DNA of 52,454 nucleotides from Pseudomonadota bacterium. Its GTDB lineage: Bacteria; Pseudomonadota; Gammaproteobacteria; Magnimaribacterales; D2472. A program made the translations under genes and the position numbers. Position 1 is the stretch's first letter. Each line of letters starts with the position of its first letter. The DNA lies in NCBI GenBank assembly GCA_028404565.1, contig JAOOBR010000002.1:89848-142301 (forward strand). The letters run 5' to 3'. Below are positions 1-9,564 of this stretch, piece after piece. Below the pieces are notes generated by a model, which saw nothing but the letters and a program-made list of their open reading frames with translations, was not told the DNA's origin and did not search any database.

Positions 1-2
1 AA

Positions 3-203
3 GATGTAGTTCCTGTAGAAGGTTATTGCACTTCAAAAAATCCAAATGATCCTGAGGCACAACTTAGACCATGCTCAATTTTTAATTCTGCATCCTCAAG
101 GGCGGCGCTTAAACTCAAATATAAACCGAAGATTGTTGACGGCAAAGCTGTTAGAGTTGAAGGTGTTCAACATAAATTTACCTTTATAATGGAAGATTCA
201 TAA
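3..203 (+). CDS. tonB: TonB energy transducer, C-terminal end (partial)
   Basis: An open frame enters from the left edge and ends at TAA 201-203, giving 66 residues. The segment with SRAALKLKYKPKIVDGKAVR, followed by an alternating hydrophobic strand ending FTFIMEDS, matches the end of the TonB C-terminal domain. TonB spans the periplasm and passes proton-motive energy from ExbB/ExbD to outer-membrane receptors for iron complexes and other nutrients. The gene is followed after 2 bases by a secreted TPR protein, an order seen in marine gammaproteobacterial ExbB-ExbD-TonB-TPR clusters, so the missing upstream part probably lies beside exbB/exbD. The start and membrane anchor are outside the window. 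Confidence 0.8.
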   Translation, partial: DVVPVEGYCTSKNPNDPEAQLRPCSIFNSASSRAALKLKYKPKIVDGKAVRVEGVQHKFTFIMEDS

Positions 204-205
204 TT

Positions 206-1678
206 ATGTTTTTTAGACTATTATCAATATTTCTTGCGTTAGGTTTTGCTGTTTTGCCAATAGATATTAATGGTCAGGCACAAGATACTGGGTCAAGAAT
301 TAAAGATCCAAATGTTACAAATTCAAACTCATCAAGAAAAGAGGTTACTTATAAGAAGGCAAGAGCGCTTCAAACATCAACTGCTAAAAAAATAGTTAAA
401 GTTGTTGAGGCTCTTGAGCGTGTCGATGAAAACGGAAAAGAAGATCCAGATTTTGAAACTGTTAAAGAGATCTTAAATGAGCTTTTAGAAAAGAAGGACA
501 GCTTGCGAAGCTATGACAGATCAGTAATGTGGAATTACTGGGGCTATGTTTATTTCTCAGAAGAAAGATTTTCCGATGCTATGCAAGCATATAGAAATCT
601 TCTTGCTGAACCTGAATCTACAATACCTTTAAGAGTAGCTTCTTTGTACACACTTGCTCAATTAAATTTTGTGAATGAGGATTATGAGGAGGGAGTCAAA
701 GTTCTCCTCCAGTGGATGGATGAAGTTGAGGTTATCACTGCGCAGGGTTGGTCTCTTTTGGGGCAAGCATATTTTCAGCTTGGGTCTGATAAGAAATCAG
801 AAAGTGAAAAACTAGACTACTATGAAAAAGCTTTAGAGAGCATGCTTAACGCTGTCCAAACCGCCGAACTTGAAGAATATAAACCAAAAGAAAATTGGTA
901 TGTACTAATGGCAGCATGTTATAGCGAACTCTCATCAAGAATTGGTAAGGAAGAATCTCTTTACAAGCAGCTTGATATATATGAAATCTTGGTGAACCTC
1001 TATCCAAAGAAAATGTATTTCATTCAGCTTGGTGGTATTTACGGACAGTTAAATAGAGAGCTTGATTATATGATTACTCTTAATGCTGCTTACCAAAAGG
1101 ATTTACTCGACAAAGAATCAGAATATCTTGCTTTAACTCAATTACTTCTTCTGAATAATAATCCTTATTGGGCAGCAAAGGTTTTGGAGGCTGGAAGAAT
1201 TAAAAAAGTTCCAGTTCTCGATGAGAAAACAAAAGAAGAGAAAATTCTTCCTGTAGTTAAAGATAATGAAAAAAATCTTAAGCTATTGGCTGATGCATGG
1301 AGAATGGCTCAAGAAATAGAGCTTGCAATACCAATCATGGAAAAAGCTGCCAGGTTAGCTAAAGATGGGCAAACATTCATAATCCTTGGTAGCCTATATC
1401 TTTCTGAGGATAAATTAGAAGAGGCTGTAGATGCTATTGAACAAGGCCTTAAAAAAGGGAAAGTAAAGAATCCCTCTCAGGCACGACTTACTCTTGGTCA
1501 AGCACACTTTGAACTTCAAAATTTTGAACAAGCAAAAAAAGAGTTCAGGATTGCTGCACGTGATGATGATAAGAAGATCAAAAAGACAGCAAATAGCTGG
1601 ATCAAATATACAGAAAACGAAGAAATTCGTGTTAAGAATATAGCGCTAAGAAGAGACTATATTCAAAACCAAGGTTAA
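206..1678 (+). CDS. Secreted tetratricopeptide-repeat protein of the TonB cluster
   Basis: This 490-residue protein has an N-terminal signal peptide (about residues 1-25, hydrophobic core LLSIFLALGFAVLP). The rest is predicted alpha-helical, with several degenerate TPR-like units, for example around residues 105-135 (WNYWGYVYFSEERFSDAMQA) and 395-460. TPR proteins are scaffolds for protein-protein contacts, so a periplasmic role helping the TonB machinery is inferred from position: the start lies 2 bases after the tonB stop, implying translational coupling. No enzymatic motif is seen. The 3' end stops 2 bases before the convergent thyA gene, leaving no room for a terminator. TPR assignment is confident; the precise role is not. 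Confidence 0.8.
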   Translation: MFFRLLSIFLALGFAVLPIDINGQAQDTGSRIKDPNVTNSNSSRKEVTYKKARALQTSTAKKIVKVVEALERVDENGKEDPDFETVKEILNELLEKKDSLRSYDRSVMWNYWGYVYFSEERFSDAMQAYRNLLAEPESTIPLRVASLYTLAQLNFVNEDYEEGVKVLLQWMDEVEVITAQGWSLLGQAYFQLGSDKKSESEKLDYYEKALESMLNAVQTAELEEYKPKENWYVLMAACYSELSSRIGKEESLYKQLDIYEILVNLYPKKMYFIQLGGIYGQLNRELDYMITLNAAYQKDLLDKESEYLALTQLLLLNNNPYWAAKVLEAGRIKKVPVLDEKTKEEKILPVVKDNEKNLKLLADAWRMAQEIELAIPIMEKAARLAKDGQTFIILGSLYLSEDKLEEAVDAIEQGLKKGKVKNPSQARLTLGQAHFELQNFEQAKKEFRIAARDDDKKIKKTANSWIKYTENEEIRVKNIALRRDYIQNQG

Positions 1679-1680
1679 TT

Positions 1681-2547
1681 CTAAATTGCCATCTTAGCTT
1701 TTATAGCTGGATGAGGGTCGTATCCTTCAAGTATAAAATCATCCAGGCTTAGATCCTTAAGATCCTCTAAATTATTTATATCTGGAAACTTTAATTGAGG
1801 GAGCTCTCGTGGAGTCCTTTTAATTTGTTCTTCAACTTGATCAACTGAGTTCAAATAAATGTGAGCATCACCAAAAGAGTGAATAAAATATCTTGGGGTC
1901 AAATCTAATACTTTTCCTAATATATGCATAAGCAAGGAGTAGCTTGCGATATTGAAAGGAACTCCAAGAAACATATCAGCACTTCTTTGATACATGTGGC
2001 AATCTAAGCTTTGGTCGCTAGAGACATAGAATTGTGCTAATAGATGGCATGGAGGAAGAGCCATTTTATCTATCATCGCCACATTCCAAGCACTTAGAAT
2101 ATGTCTTCTACTCGTCGGGTTATTTTTAAGGGAGTCTAAGAGTTCTTTAATTTGGTCTTTATCACCCCAGTTCCTCCATTGAACTCCATATACCGGACCA
2201 AGCTTTTTTACCAATGATGAATTTTCATATCCTAAATCTTTTCCTTGATTATCTGCATTATCTGTCCAAATAGTAGGGTATTTATCTATGTCGGTTAATT
2301 CATCTCTATTTTTGTTATATCTTATCTCCGCCAATCTTCTCTCATCGTCTGAACCCTCTAGAAACCATATTAGTTCAGATACTACTCCCTTCCAGGCAAG
2401 CTTTTTTGTGGTAACAGCAGGGAACCCATCCCTTAAATCAAATTTAAGTTGATGCCCAAATGAAGAAATAGTTCCAACATTAGTTCTGTCTTCACGCTTT
2501 TCACCATTTTCTAAAATGTGAGACAGTAGATTAAGATATGATTTCAT
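1681..2547 (-). CDS. thyA: Thymidylate synthase
   Basis: The 288-residue protein makes dTMP from dUMP using methylene-tetrahydrofolate in the cytoplasm. The catalytic cysteine is C167 in PPCHLLAQFYV; the phosphate-binding RRHILSAWN (about 147-155) and QRSADMFLGVPFNIASYS segments are intact. It is about 24 residues longer than the E. coli enzyme, mainly from an insert around residues 80-115, as in many other ThyA proteins. The start ATG lies inside the last codons of lgt (17-base overlap), as in the E. coli lgt-thyA pair, so the two are likely co-translated. Glycine cleavage genes, which supply methylene-tetrahydrofolate, lie about 3 kb away. Confidence 0.97.
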   Translation of the reverse strand: MKSYLNLLSHILENGEKREDRTNVGTISSFGHQLKFDLRDGFPAVTTKKLAWKGVVSELIWFLEGSDDERRLAEIRYNKNRDELTDIDKYPTIWTDNADNQGKDLGYENSSLVKKLGPVYGVQWRNWGDKDQIKELLDSLKNNPTSRRHILSAWNVAMIDKMALPPCHLLAQFYVSSDQSLDCHMYQRSADMFLGVPFNIASYSLLMHILGKVLDLTPRYFIHSFGDAHIYLNSVDQVEEQIKRTPRELPQLKFPDINNLEDLKDLSLDDFILEGYDPHPAIKAKMAI

Positions 2548-3340
2548 TTTTATTTTTAAAAGTAATTATGAATATTAAACCAATAAGGATCATAGGAATA
2601 CATAAAAGTTGACCCATTGTAAGAAAATCAGAAAAAATAAAACCAAGGTGTGAGTCTGGCTGCCTAAAATTTTCTATTACAAATCTTATACTTCCATAAA
2701 AAAACAGAAAAGACCCAGCAACTAGCCCTCTTTTTTTTGTGTATTTATTTACAATCATTAATAGGATAAATAACAAAGGGCCTTCACCAAAAGATTCATA
2801 GAGTTGTGAAGGATGTCTTGTAAGACCAAATGGATCAGTTGGGAAAATAAAGCCCCAACTTCCATCTGTAGCTCTTCCATAAAGTTCACCATTTAAAAAG
2901 TTACCAATCCTTACTAAGCATAGACCTATAGGCATACTTAGGGCAGCGGAGTCTAGAAGTCTTATAAAGTTAATCCTATTTTGTTTTGAAAAAATAAACA
3001 TCGAGATGATTACGCCAATTAGCCCTCCATGGAAGGAAAGACCACCCTCCCAAATATAGAAAAGCTTGAGAGGATTATTTATAAGCTGATCAAATCCATA
3101 AAAAAACATATAGCCAATTCTTCCACCAATCATTGCTCCAAATATTAATCCATATAAAAAGACGAGATCATTTGCCTTTTCTTTAGAAATGCCAATTTCT
3201 TTTGTGATTGAGTTATTTGCAAGATGGAGATAAATAAATATTGCTGAAAGTATCCATGTAACTGCATAGTACTGAATAGATATTCTCCCAACAGAGACCA
3301 GGCTTGGGTTGTTGAAGAAGTCTGATAATTCAATAATCAT
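2531..3340 (-). CDS. lgt: Prolipoprotein diacylglyceryl transferase
   Basis: The 269-residue, multi-pass inner-membrane enzyme transfers diacylglycerol from phosphatidylglycerol to the lipobox cysteine of prolipoproteins. The Lgt signature is present: H104 in SFHGGLIGV, R144 and E152 in CLVRIGNFLNGELYGR, and RHPSQLYE near 175-182. Seven or so hydrophobic segments fit the known topology. It overlaps thyA downstream by 17 bases and the TauE-type exporter upstream by 4 bases, so the four minus-strand genes at 1681-4607 look like one transcript. At least one client lipoprotein, with an LFSTSC lipobox, is encoded at 19814-20302. Confidence 0.97.
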   Translation of the reverse strand: MIIELSDFFNNPSLVSVGRISIQYYAVTWILSAIFIYLHLANNSITKEIGISKEKANDLVFLYGLIFGAMIGGRIGYMFFYGFDQLINNPLKLFYIWEGGLSFHGGLIGVIISMFIFSKQNRINFIRLLDSAALSMPIGLCLVRIGNFLNGELYGRATDGSWGFIFPTDPFGLTRHPSQLYESFGEGPLLFILLMIVNKYTKKRGLVAGSFLFFYGSIRFVIENFRQPDSHLGFIFSDFLTMGQLLCIPMILIGLIFIITFKNKNEIIS

Positions 3341-4119
3341 ATAAAAAGCATATAGTAGCTTACTGAGAGAATAAAAATACCAAAAAGAGCTTTTAATAAT
3401 CTTTCACTTATCTTGTGAGCTAGATAAACACCAGCTTGAGCACTAAATAGACTGCCTAAAGAAATCCCTACTAAAGCAGGCCAGTAAATTAAACCAATAG
3501 ATTTCTCCAATGCTTGATCTTCCCCAAGTCCAGTTAAAACAAAACCAAGAGATGCAAAAAAAGAAATTATCACTCCGCAAGCCGATGCTGTTCCTATACT
3601 ATTAACCATTTTTAGACCAGCATAATTTAAGTATGGAACAGTGAAACTCCCACCGCCGATTCCTAGTATTGATGATGCAGTTCCAGTGCCTGTACCATAA
3701 AGGATAGTGCTAAAAGAAGGTTTAAGGTCTTTTGCTGACATATTAACGTTTATAAGTATTTGAAGAGCAATAAGAAGGTATGAGATACCTATAATTACTT
3801 TTAAAGTCGAAGCTTCTATAGATATTGATATTACAGAGCCTAAATAAGAACCAAGAGCAATACCAATGGAAAGTTTGCGCCAAAAGCCCCAATCAACACT
3901 CCCTTTTTGATTGTGAGCAAATGCAGATGCAAATGCAGTAAAGAATATAGTTCCAAGTGATGTTGCAACACAAATGTGTATTAGAAGATCAGACTCATAT
4001 CCAAGATAAGTAAGAACAAATAGTAATGCTGGAACAATAATTACACCGCCACCAATTCCAAATAACCCACCAAGGACACCCACAAATAAACCGAGAATAA
4101 TATAGATAGGTATTTCCAT
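3337..4119 (-). CDS. TauE/SafE-family membrane transporter
   Basis: This 260-residue integral membrane protein has two related halves, each beginning with a glycine-rich helix (GLFVGVLGGLFGIGGGVIIVPALL at about 10-33 and GTASSILGIGGGSFTVPYL at about 146-164), the hallmark of the TauE/SafE (formerly DUF81) family. Members export sulfite, sulfoacetate or other organic anions. The substrate cannot be read from the sequence; neighbours (lgt, rppH) are housekeeping and give no clue. The start codon overlaps the rppH stop by one base and its end overlaps the lgt start, so it is part of that operon. Confidence 0.9.
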   Translation of the reverse strand: MEIPIYIILGLFVGVLGGLFGIGGGVIIVPALLFVLTYLGYESDLLIHICVATSLGTIFFTAFASAFAHNQKGSVDWGFWRKLSIGIALGSYLGSVISISIEASTLKVIIGISYLLIALQILINVNMSAKDLKPSFSTILYGTGTGTASSILGIGGGSFTVPYLNYAGLKMVNSIGTASACGVIISFFASLGFVLTGLGEDQALEKSIGLIYWPALVGISLGSLFSAQAGVYLAHKISERLLKALFGIFILSVSYYMLFI

Positions 4120-4607
4120 TATTTACTAAACTCCGACTTATATGCTGGCTCAAGCTCAGTTAAGACTTTTTCATAAATTTCCCTTTTGAATTCAACTATT
4201 TCATCAAGAGGTTTCCAATAATCAACCCAATTGAATTCGTCAAACTCAGGGTTATTTTCATTATTTAAGTCAATCTTAGTTTCTTCAATCAACTTAAACA
4301 AAAACCATTTTTGCTTTTGGCCTTTAAAACTTTCCCATAGAAAACTATTTCTTTTATATTTTTTGGGAAGATCATACTTATACCAATTGTCAGATTCTTT
4401 AATTAACTTTATTTTGTTTTCTTCAATACCAACTTCTTCATATAATTCTCTAAGTGCAGCATCAAATATATCCTCATTTTTATCTATACCACCTTGAGGA
4501 AATTGCCAGTTGTTGGAATTTTTTCTTTTGCAGTACAACAATTTACCGTCTGAATTGGCTACAATAATACCAACATTTAAACGATAACCTTTTTCTTTAA
4601 TATCCAT
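4119..4607 (-). CDS. rppH: RNA pyrophosphohydrolase (Nudix)
   Basis: The 162-residue protein removes pyrophosphate from the 5' triphosphate end of mRNA, which triggers RNase E decay. A full Nudix box (GX5EX7REUXEEXGU) spans residues 39-61, with R53, E54, E57 and E58 in RELYEEVG. The N-terminus GYRLNVGIIVANSDGKLLYC matches the family start, and length is normal. The start codon ATG (4607-4605) shares two bases with the ATG of the divergent HAD gene (4606-4608): the two genes share the four bases CATG, so each promoter must lie inside the other gene or transcripts must be leaderless. Confidence 0.95.
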   Translation of the reverse strand: MDIKEKGYRLNVGIIVANSDGKLLYCKRKNSNNWQFPQGGIDKNEDIFDAALRELYEEVGIEENKIKLIKESDNWYKYDLPKKYKRNSFLWESFKGQKQKWFLFKLIEETKIDLNNENNPEFDEFNWVDYWKPLDEIVEFKREIYEKVLTELEPAYKSEFSK

Positions 4608-5277
4608 GACTGTTAATAAAAAATTAGCAATTTTTGATTTAGATCATACCATTCTTAAATGCAACTCGGATCATTCCTGGCTGGATTATCTTATAAATAA
4701 AGGATTTATAAAAAGAGAAGAATATTTTGAACAAAATGCTGAATTTCAGAAGAAATTTAGAGAAGGTGATGTTAACTATAAAGACTATTATGAGTTTACG
4801 ATTCAATACCTTAAAGATAATAGTGATGACTATATTTCTGATATTAGATCAGATTTTATGAAGGAAATTATTGAACCCTCAATTAATATTTATGCTTTAA
4901 GGTTAATTCATAAGCATTACGAGAAAGATGAAGAGCTACTTCTTGCTTCAGGAACAACTTCAATAATTGCTGGCCCAATTGCTAAAAGATTAGAATTTAA
5001 AAATGTTGTTTGTACAACATGTGAAAAAGAAAACAATATTTATACGGGAAGAATAGAAGATCCACCATCGCTGGGAGAGGGGAAGTTAAAAAATGTGCAA
5101 ATATGGATGGAAAATAATGGATTCTCAGATTTTAATGGCACAACTTTTTATTCTGACTCAATCTTAGATATGCCTCTCTTGCAGAAAGTAGAAAAACCAG
5201 TGGCGGTTAATCCAGATAATGATTTATTTAGAGTATCTAAAGACCTTGGCTGGGAAATTATAGATTTACCTGTCTAA
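4606..5277 (+). CDS. HAD-superfamily IB phosphatase (SerB-like)
   Basis: The 223-residue cytoplasmic hydrolase has all HAD motifs: I, FDLDHTI with D11 (nucleophile) and D13; II, a serine in LLLASGTTS; III, K in GEGKLKN; IV, FYSDSILDMPLL with two aspartates. The cap lies between motifs I and II as in phosphoserine phosphatase and related IB enzymes. The same kind of gene sits beside rppH in other gammaproteobacteria, so this is probably the conserved SerB-like paralogue rather than the serine-pathway enzyme; the substrate is unknown. Only about 10 residues precede motif I, so the start at CATG is well constrained. It converges on gcvP with a 4-base overlap of stop codons. Confidence 0.88.
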   Translation: MTVNKKLAIFDLDHTILKCNSDHSWLDYLINKGFIKREEYFEQNAEFQKKFREGDVNYKDYYEFTIQYLKDNSDDYISDIRSDFMKEIIEPSINIYALRLIHKHYEKDEELLLASGTTSIIAGPIAKRLEFKNVVCTTCEKENNIYTGRIEDPPSLGEGKLKNVQIWMENNGFSDFNGTTFYSDSILDMPLLQKVEKPVAVNPDNDLFRVSKDLGWEIIDLPV

Positions 5278-8093
5278 AACTCGTCCATATCTGGGCAGGT
5301 ACAGAATAGGTTTTTATCACCATAAACGTTATCTATTCTCTTTACAGGCGGCCAATACTTTCTTGCTTTTAAGTAATCCAGTGGATATGCAGCTTTTTCT
5401 CTAGAATAATTATGTTCCCAATTATCACTGCTAAGCTCTTCAACAGTGTGAGGTGAATTTTTTAGAATATTATTTTCAGAATCCTCATTCCCCTTTTCAA
5501 TTTCCTCTATTTCTTTCCTAATAGAAATCATAGCATCACAGAATATATCTAGTTCTTCTCTCGATTCACTTTCAGTAGGCTCAATCATAAGAGTACCTGC
5601 AACTGGCCAGGACATAGTAGGAGCATGAAAACCGTAATCCATAAGCCTTTTAGCTATATCATCAACATCAATATTTGAGGACTCTTTGAAAGGTCTTGCA
5701 TCTATTATGCATTCGTGAGCAATTAGATTGTTCTCACCTTTATAAAGTATTTGGTAGTGATCGCTTAGGCGCTTTGCAACATAATTCGCGCTTAAAATGG
5801 CAGTCATCGTAGCTTGTTTTAAACCCTTTGATCCCATCATTGCAATATACATCCAACTAATTGGTAGAATGCTGGCACTTCCAAAATCTGTTGAGGATAC
5901 AGGACCTACATTTTGAATATTTTCATGATGTGAAGGCATAAAATCTTTAAGTTTTTCTACAACTCCTATCGGGCCGACTCCAGGTCCACCTCCGCCATGA
6001 GGAATACAGAATGTTTTATGGAGGTTGAGATGAGAAACATCACCACCAAACTCACCGGGTTTTGCAATACCAACAAGAGCATTCAAGTTAGCTCCATCAA
6101 TGTAAACTAACCCTCCATGATCATGAACAATTTTACAAACTTCTCTCACATTACTTTCAAAGACTCCATGAGTGGAAGGATATGTGATCATAATTGCCGA
6201 TAAATTGCTTTTGTGAAGAGATGACTTTTCTTTTAAGTCCTTAAGATCAATATTCCCTTCCGAATCACATTCAACAGGGACAACTTTCATTCCAACCATC
6301 ATTGCTGAGGCAGGATTAGTGCCATGTGCTGATCTCGGAATAAGACAGATTGACCTATTATCATCACCATTATTCTTATGATATGCATCAATTGCTAGGA
6401 GACCTGCATACTCTCCTTGAGAACCAGCATTTGGTTGAAGTGAAATATCATAATACCCTGTAATACCTGATAACATTTCTCTTAAGTCCTTAATAAGAAC
6501 TTGATAACCTTCTGTTTGATCAATCGGACAATATGGATGCATATTTGCAAATTCTGGCCAGCTTACTGGCGCCATTTCCGAAGCTGAGTTTAATTTCATT
6601 GTACAAGAGCCAAGTGGAATCATTGATCTATCGAGCGCGATATCCTTATCAGATAGTCTTTTAATATATCTCATCATCTCTGTTTCGGAATGATATTTAT
6701 TAAAACGCTCCTGTTTCATAAAATCAGAGGATCTAACTATTTCTTTATTAAGACTAGCTTCACCGTTTTCGGAATCATTTGATATAGGCTTTCCTGAGAG
6801 CGCAAAGACTAGATCAGCAATATCGTCAGAGGTTGTGGCTTCATCTATTGAGATACTAACTAAATTATTATCAAACCAATTAATATTTATTTTTGCATCG
6901 AGTAGACGAGTTTTTATTTCCGAAATATCTCCTTTTAAGCGAATAGAAAGAGTATCAAAAAAGTTTTTATTTAGAATTTCATGATCACCAGACTTAAGGG
7001 CATTAAAAAGTATACGAGTTTTTTTATGGATATCATTAGCAATTCCTATCAGACCATTTGGACCATGATAGATAGCAAAAAAGCCAGCCATCACAGCAAG
7101 TAGCGCTTGAGAAGTACAAATATTGCTTGTGGCTTTTTCTCGCCTTATGTGTTGTTCTCTTGTTTGAAGTGCAAGCCTGTAAGATAGATTTCCGCTAGCA
7201 TCTTTAGATGCCCCTATAATTCTTCCGGGCATCGACCTTTGAAAATTTTCATGTGTAGCCATAAATGCAGCATGTGGCCCTCCAAATCCCATTGGGACTC
7301 CAAACCTTTGGGATGAACCTATAACAATATCAGCACCAATTTCTCCTGGAGGTCTCAAAAGAGTTAAGGCAAGAAGATCAGTAGCACAAACAAGCAAGGA
7401 CTTATTCTTTTTGCAGTAATCTGATAGCCTTGAAAAATCTTCTATTTCTCCAAATTTATTTGGATATTGTATTAACATTCCAAAAAAATCTTTTTCATTA
7501 AAATCTTGAGGATCTCCAACCTCAAGCTCAATACCAAATGGCTTAGCCCTCGTTTTAAGGACGGAAATAGTCTGCCGGAAACAGTTTTTATCAACAAAAA
7601 AATAATTAGATTTATTTTTCGATACTCTTTTTGCTAGCATCATAGCTTCAGCTGCGGCTGTGGCCTCATCAAGAAGAGATGCATTTGCTATTTCCATTGA
7701 GGTTAACTCACAGATAGTTGTTTGGAAATTTATTAGCGCCTCTAACCTTCCTTGAGAAATCTCAGCTTGATATGGAGTATATGAGGTATACCATCCAGGA
7801 TTTTCAAATACATTTCTTTTAATGACCTTAGGAGTAACGGTTCCATAGTAACCCTGCCCAATATAAGATCTAAAGACTTTGTTTTGCTTAGCAACCTTAT
7901 CAAGCTTTTTCAGAGCCGCCATCTCTGATAATCCCTCTCCAAGATCTAAATAATCATCTTCTAATATACTTTCAGGTACAACATCCTCAATAAATGCATG
8001 CATATCTTTGTAACCAAGAAAATCTAGCATATCTTTTTGGTCATCAGCACCAATACCAATATGCCTATCAACAAAAGATTTAATTTGATTCAT
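5274..8093 (-). CDS. gcvP: Glycine dehydrogenase (decarboxylating), P protein
   Basis: The 939-residue PLP enzyme decarboxylates glycine and passes the aminomethyl group to the lipoyl arm of GcvH. The PLP lysine is in LNLHKTFCIPHGGGGPG. The glycine-rich loop that follows and the N-terminal signature RHIGIGADDQKDML are both present. Length is normal for the fused homodimeric type (about 950). The gene ends the gcvT-gcvH-gcvP run and lies 11 bases after gcvH. No glycine riboswitch is found ahead of the run, because the upstream space is coding. Confidence 0.97.
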   Translation of the reverse strand: MNQIKSFVDRHIGIGADDQKDMLDFLGYKDMHAFIEDVVPESILEDDYLDLGEGLSEMAALKKLDKVAKQNKVFRSYIGQGYYGTVTPKVIKRNVFENPGWYTSYTPYQAEISQGRLEALINFQTTICELTSMEIANASLLDEATAAAEAMMLAKRVSKNKSNYFFVDKNCFRQTISVLKTRAKPFGIELEVGDPQDFNEKDFFGMLIQYPNKFGEIEDFSRLSDYCKKNKSLLVCATDLLALTLLRPPGEIGADIVIGSSQRFGVPMGFGGPHAAFMATHENFQRSMPGRIIGASKDASGNLSYRLALQTREQHIRREKATSNICTSQALLAVMAGFFAIYHGPNGLIGIANDIHKKTRILFNALKSGDHEILNKNFFDTLSIRLKGDISEIKTRLLDAKININWFDNNLVSISIDEATTSDDIADLVFALSGKPISNDSENGEASLNKEIVRSSDFMKQERFNKYHSETEMMRYIKRLSDKDIALDRSMIPLGSCTMKLNSASEMAPVSWPEFANMHPYCPIDQTEGYQVLIKDLREMLSGITGYYDISLQPNAGSQGEYAGLLAIDAYHKNNGDDNRSICLIPRSAHGTNPASAMMVGMKVVPVECDSEGNIDLKDLKEKSSLHKSNLSAIMITYPSTHGVFESNVREVCKIVHDHGGLVYIDGANLNALVGIAKPGEFGGDVSHLNLHKTFCIPHGGGGPGVGPIGVVEKLKDFMPSHHENIQNVGPVSSTDFGSASILPISWMYIAMMGSKGLKQATMTAILSANYVAKRLSDHYQILYKGENNLIAHECIIDARPFKESSNIDVDDIAKRLMDYGFHAPTMSWPVAGTLMIEPTESESREELDIFCDAMISIRKEIEEIEKGNEDSENNILKNSPHTVEELSSDNWEHNYSREKAAYPLDYLKARKYWPPVKRIDNVYGDKNLFCTCPDMDEF

Positions 8094-8104
8094 TTTTGAT
8101 TTAA

Positions 8105-8500
8105 TTAACTATTACCATCAAGCATGGATGAATATTCTTCAGCTGTCATAAGACTATCTATGCTTCCAAGATTTTCATCACCAACTCTTAATTTGAAGAA
8201 CCAACCATCCTCATAAGGAGAGGTGTTAACAAGCTCAGGGTTTTCTTCAAGAGCTTCATTCACTTCAATAACTTTACCAGATAAGGGAGTATACACTTCA
8301 GATGCAGCTTTTACAGATTCCACTACAGCTGCTTCATCGCCTGAGACGAACTCATCTCCAATTGCTGGTAATTCAACAAAGACAACCTCTCCAAGCTCAT
8401 TCTGAGCATGATCACTGATACCAACTATAACAGTATTATCATCCACTTTTACCCATTCATGCGAATCCAGAAATTTAAGATCACTCGGAGTTTCATTCAT
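8105..8500 (-). CDS. gcvH: Glycine cleavage system H protein
   Basis: This 131-residue lipoyl carrier shuttles the aminomethyl intermediate between P, T and L proteins. The lipoylated lysine is K64 in VVESVKAASEVYTPLSG, in the usual place, and the family start LKFLDSHEWVKVDDNTVIVGI is seen at 8-28. It begins 4 bases inside the gcvT end and is followed after 11 bases by gcvP, so all three should be made together. The L protein (lipoamide dehydrogenase) is not in the window and is normally shared with other complexes. Confidence 0.97.
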   Translation of the reverse strand: MNETPSDLKFLDSHEWVKVDDNTVIVGISDHAQNELGEVVFVELPAIGDEFVSGDEAAVVESVKAASEVYTPLSGKVIEVNEALEENPELVNTSPYEDGWFFKLRVGDENLGSIDSLMTAEEYSSMLDGNS

Positions 8501-9564
8501 ATCATAATTTTACCTTTTCTTATAAAAGGTAGCGATAATATTTTTACATTTAGAAGCTTATTTCTTATCAGCACATTTGCATTTTCACTGATATCCATCG
8601 GTATCCTAGCTAAGCCAATGCTTTTCTTCATATACGGCGAAAAAGTACCACTTGTAACTTCTCCCTCAAAATCATCTTTGATAATCTTTTGACCACTTCT
8701 CAGAATTCCTTTTTCATTAAGTAAAACACCAACAAGCTTAATCTTGTTGGTATTTTTAATTTCAAGAAGCTTTTCTTTAGCTATAAAATCTCTTTCGATA
8801 TCACTAAAATCGACAACCCAACCTAAATTAGACTCAAAGGGATTATTCTTTATGGTCATGTCTGTGCCATTGAGATTCATCCCAGCTTCAACTCTCAAAG
8901 TATCTCTTGCACCCAAACCAATTGGAGGAATGCTCCTAGAAATAAATAAATCCCAAATGTTTTGTAATTCTTCAGGCTCACCAATAACCTCAAAACCATC
9001 TTCCCCTGTATAACCAGTCCTTGAAATGAAAAGTTTATTCCTTTCAGTAAATGAAAAACTTTTATAGTTTGAAAGCTCTAGTTTAAGGATATTTTTAAGA
9101 GCAATCTCAGATTCTGGTCCTTGGATAGCTAGAATGCCTAAACTTGGTCTATGACGGAACTCACAATCAAATTTGATAATATTTGATTCAAAGAAGTTGT
9201 TTACATCATCAAAAGTAGAACAGTTTGATACGACTCTGAATTTTTCATTGTTAAATCTATAAACGATTAGATCATCTATTATCCCGCCTTCATTATTCGT
9301 TATTACACTATAAAGTGCAGAACCATCTTCAATTTTATTCACATCATTTGTTAACACATGTCTCATAAATTCTTTCGCTTCCACACCACGGAAATCAAAG
9401 ATATTCATATGAGAAACATCAAAAATACCAGCACTATTTCTTACAGAATTATGTTCATTAATCTGAGAGCCATAATGTATGGGCATTTCCCATCCTGAGA
9501 AATTAACAAATTTTGATCCCAAGCCCAGATGAGATTCATATAGAAAGGTTCTATTCATTATCAA
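8497..9564 (-). CDS. gcvT: Aminomethyltransferase, glycine cleavage T protein
   Basis: The 355-residue folate enzyme releases ammonia and forms methylene-tetrahydrofolate. Typical signatures are NFSGWEMPIHYG (about 22-33), FDVSHMNIFDFRG (about 48-60), NEGGIIDDLIVYRF (about 90-103) and SRTGYTGEDGFEVI. Length is close to the E. coli enzyme (364). The start lies 14 bases inside the end of the ABC permease gene, giving translational coupling to a transporter with no obvious link to glycine. Two in-frame ATG codons near the start (MIMNRT) leave a two-codon uncertainty. Confidence 0.96.
   Translation of the reverse strand: MIMNRTFLYESHLGLGSKFVNFSGWEMPIHYGSQINEHNSVRNSAGIFDVSHMNIFDFRGVEAKEFMRHVLTNDVNKIEDGSALYSVITNNEGGIIDDLIVYRFNNEKFRVVSNCSTFDDVNNFFESNIIKFDCEFRHRPSLGILAIQGPESEIALKNILKLELSNYKSFSFTERNKLFISRTGYTGEDGFEVIGEPEELQNIWDLFISRSIPPIGLGARDTLRVEAGMNLNGTDMTIKNNPFESNLGWVVDFSDIERDFIAKEKLLEIKNTNKIKLVGVLLNEKGILRSGQKIIKDDFEGEVTSGTFSPYMKKSIGLARIPMDISENANVLIRNKLLNVKILSLPFIRKGKIMI

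Noticed and set aside
8223..8692. Plus-strand open frames opposite gcvH and gcvT
   Set aside because: They have no family features and lie antisense to well conserved genes; they are shadows of AT-rich coding DNA.
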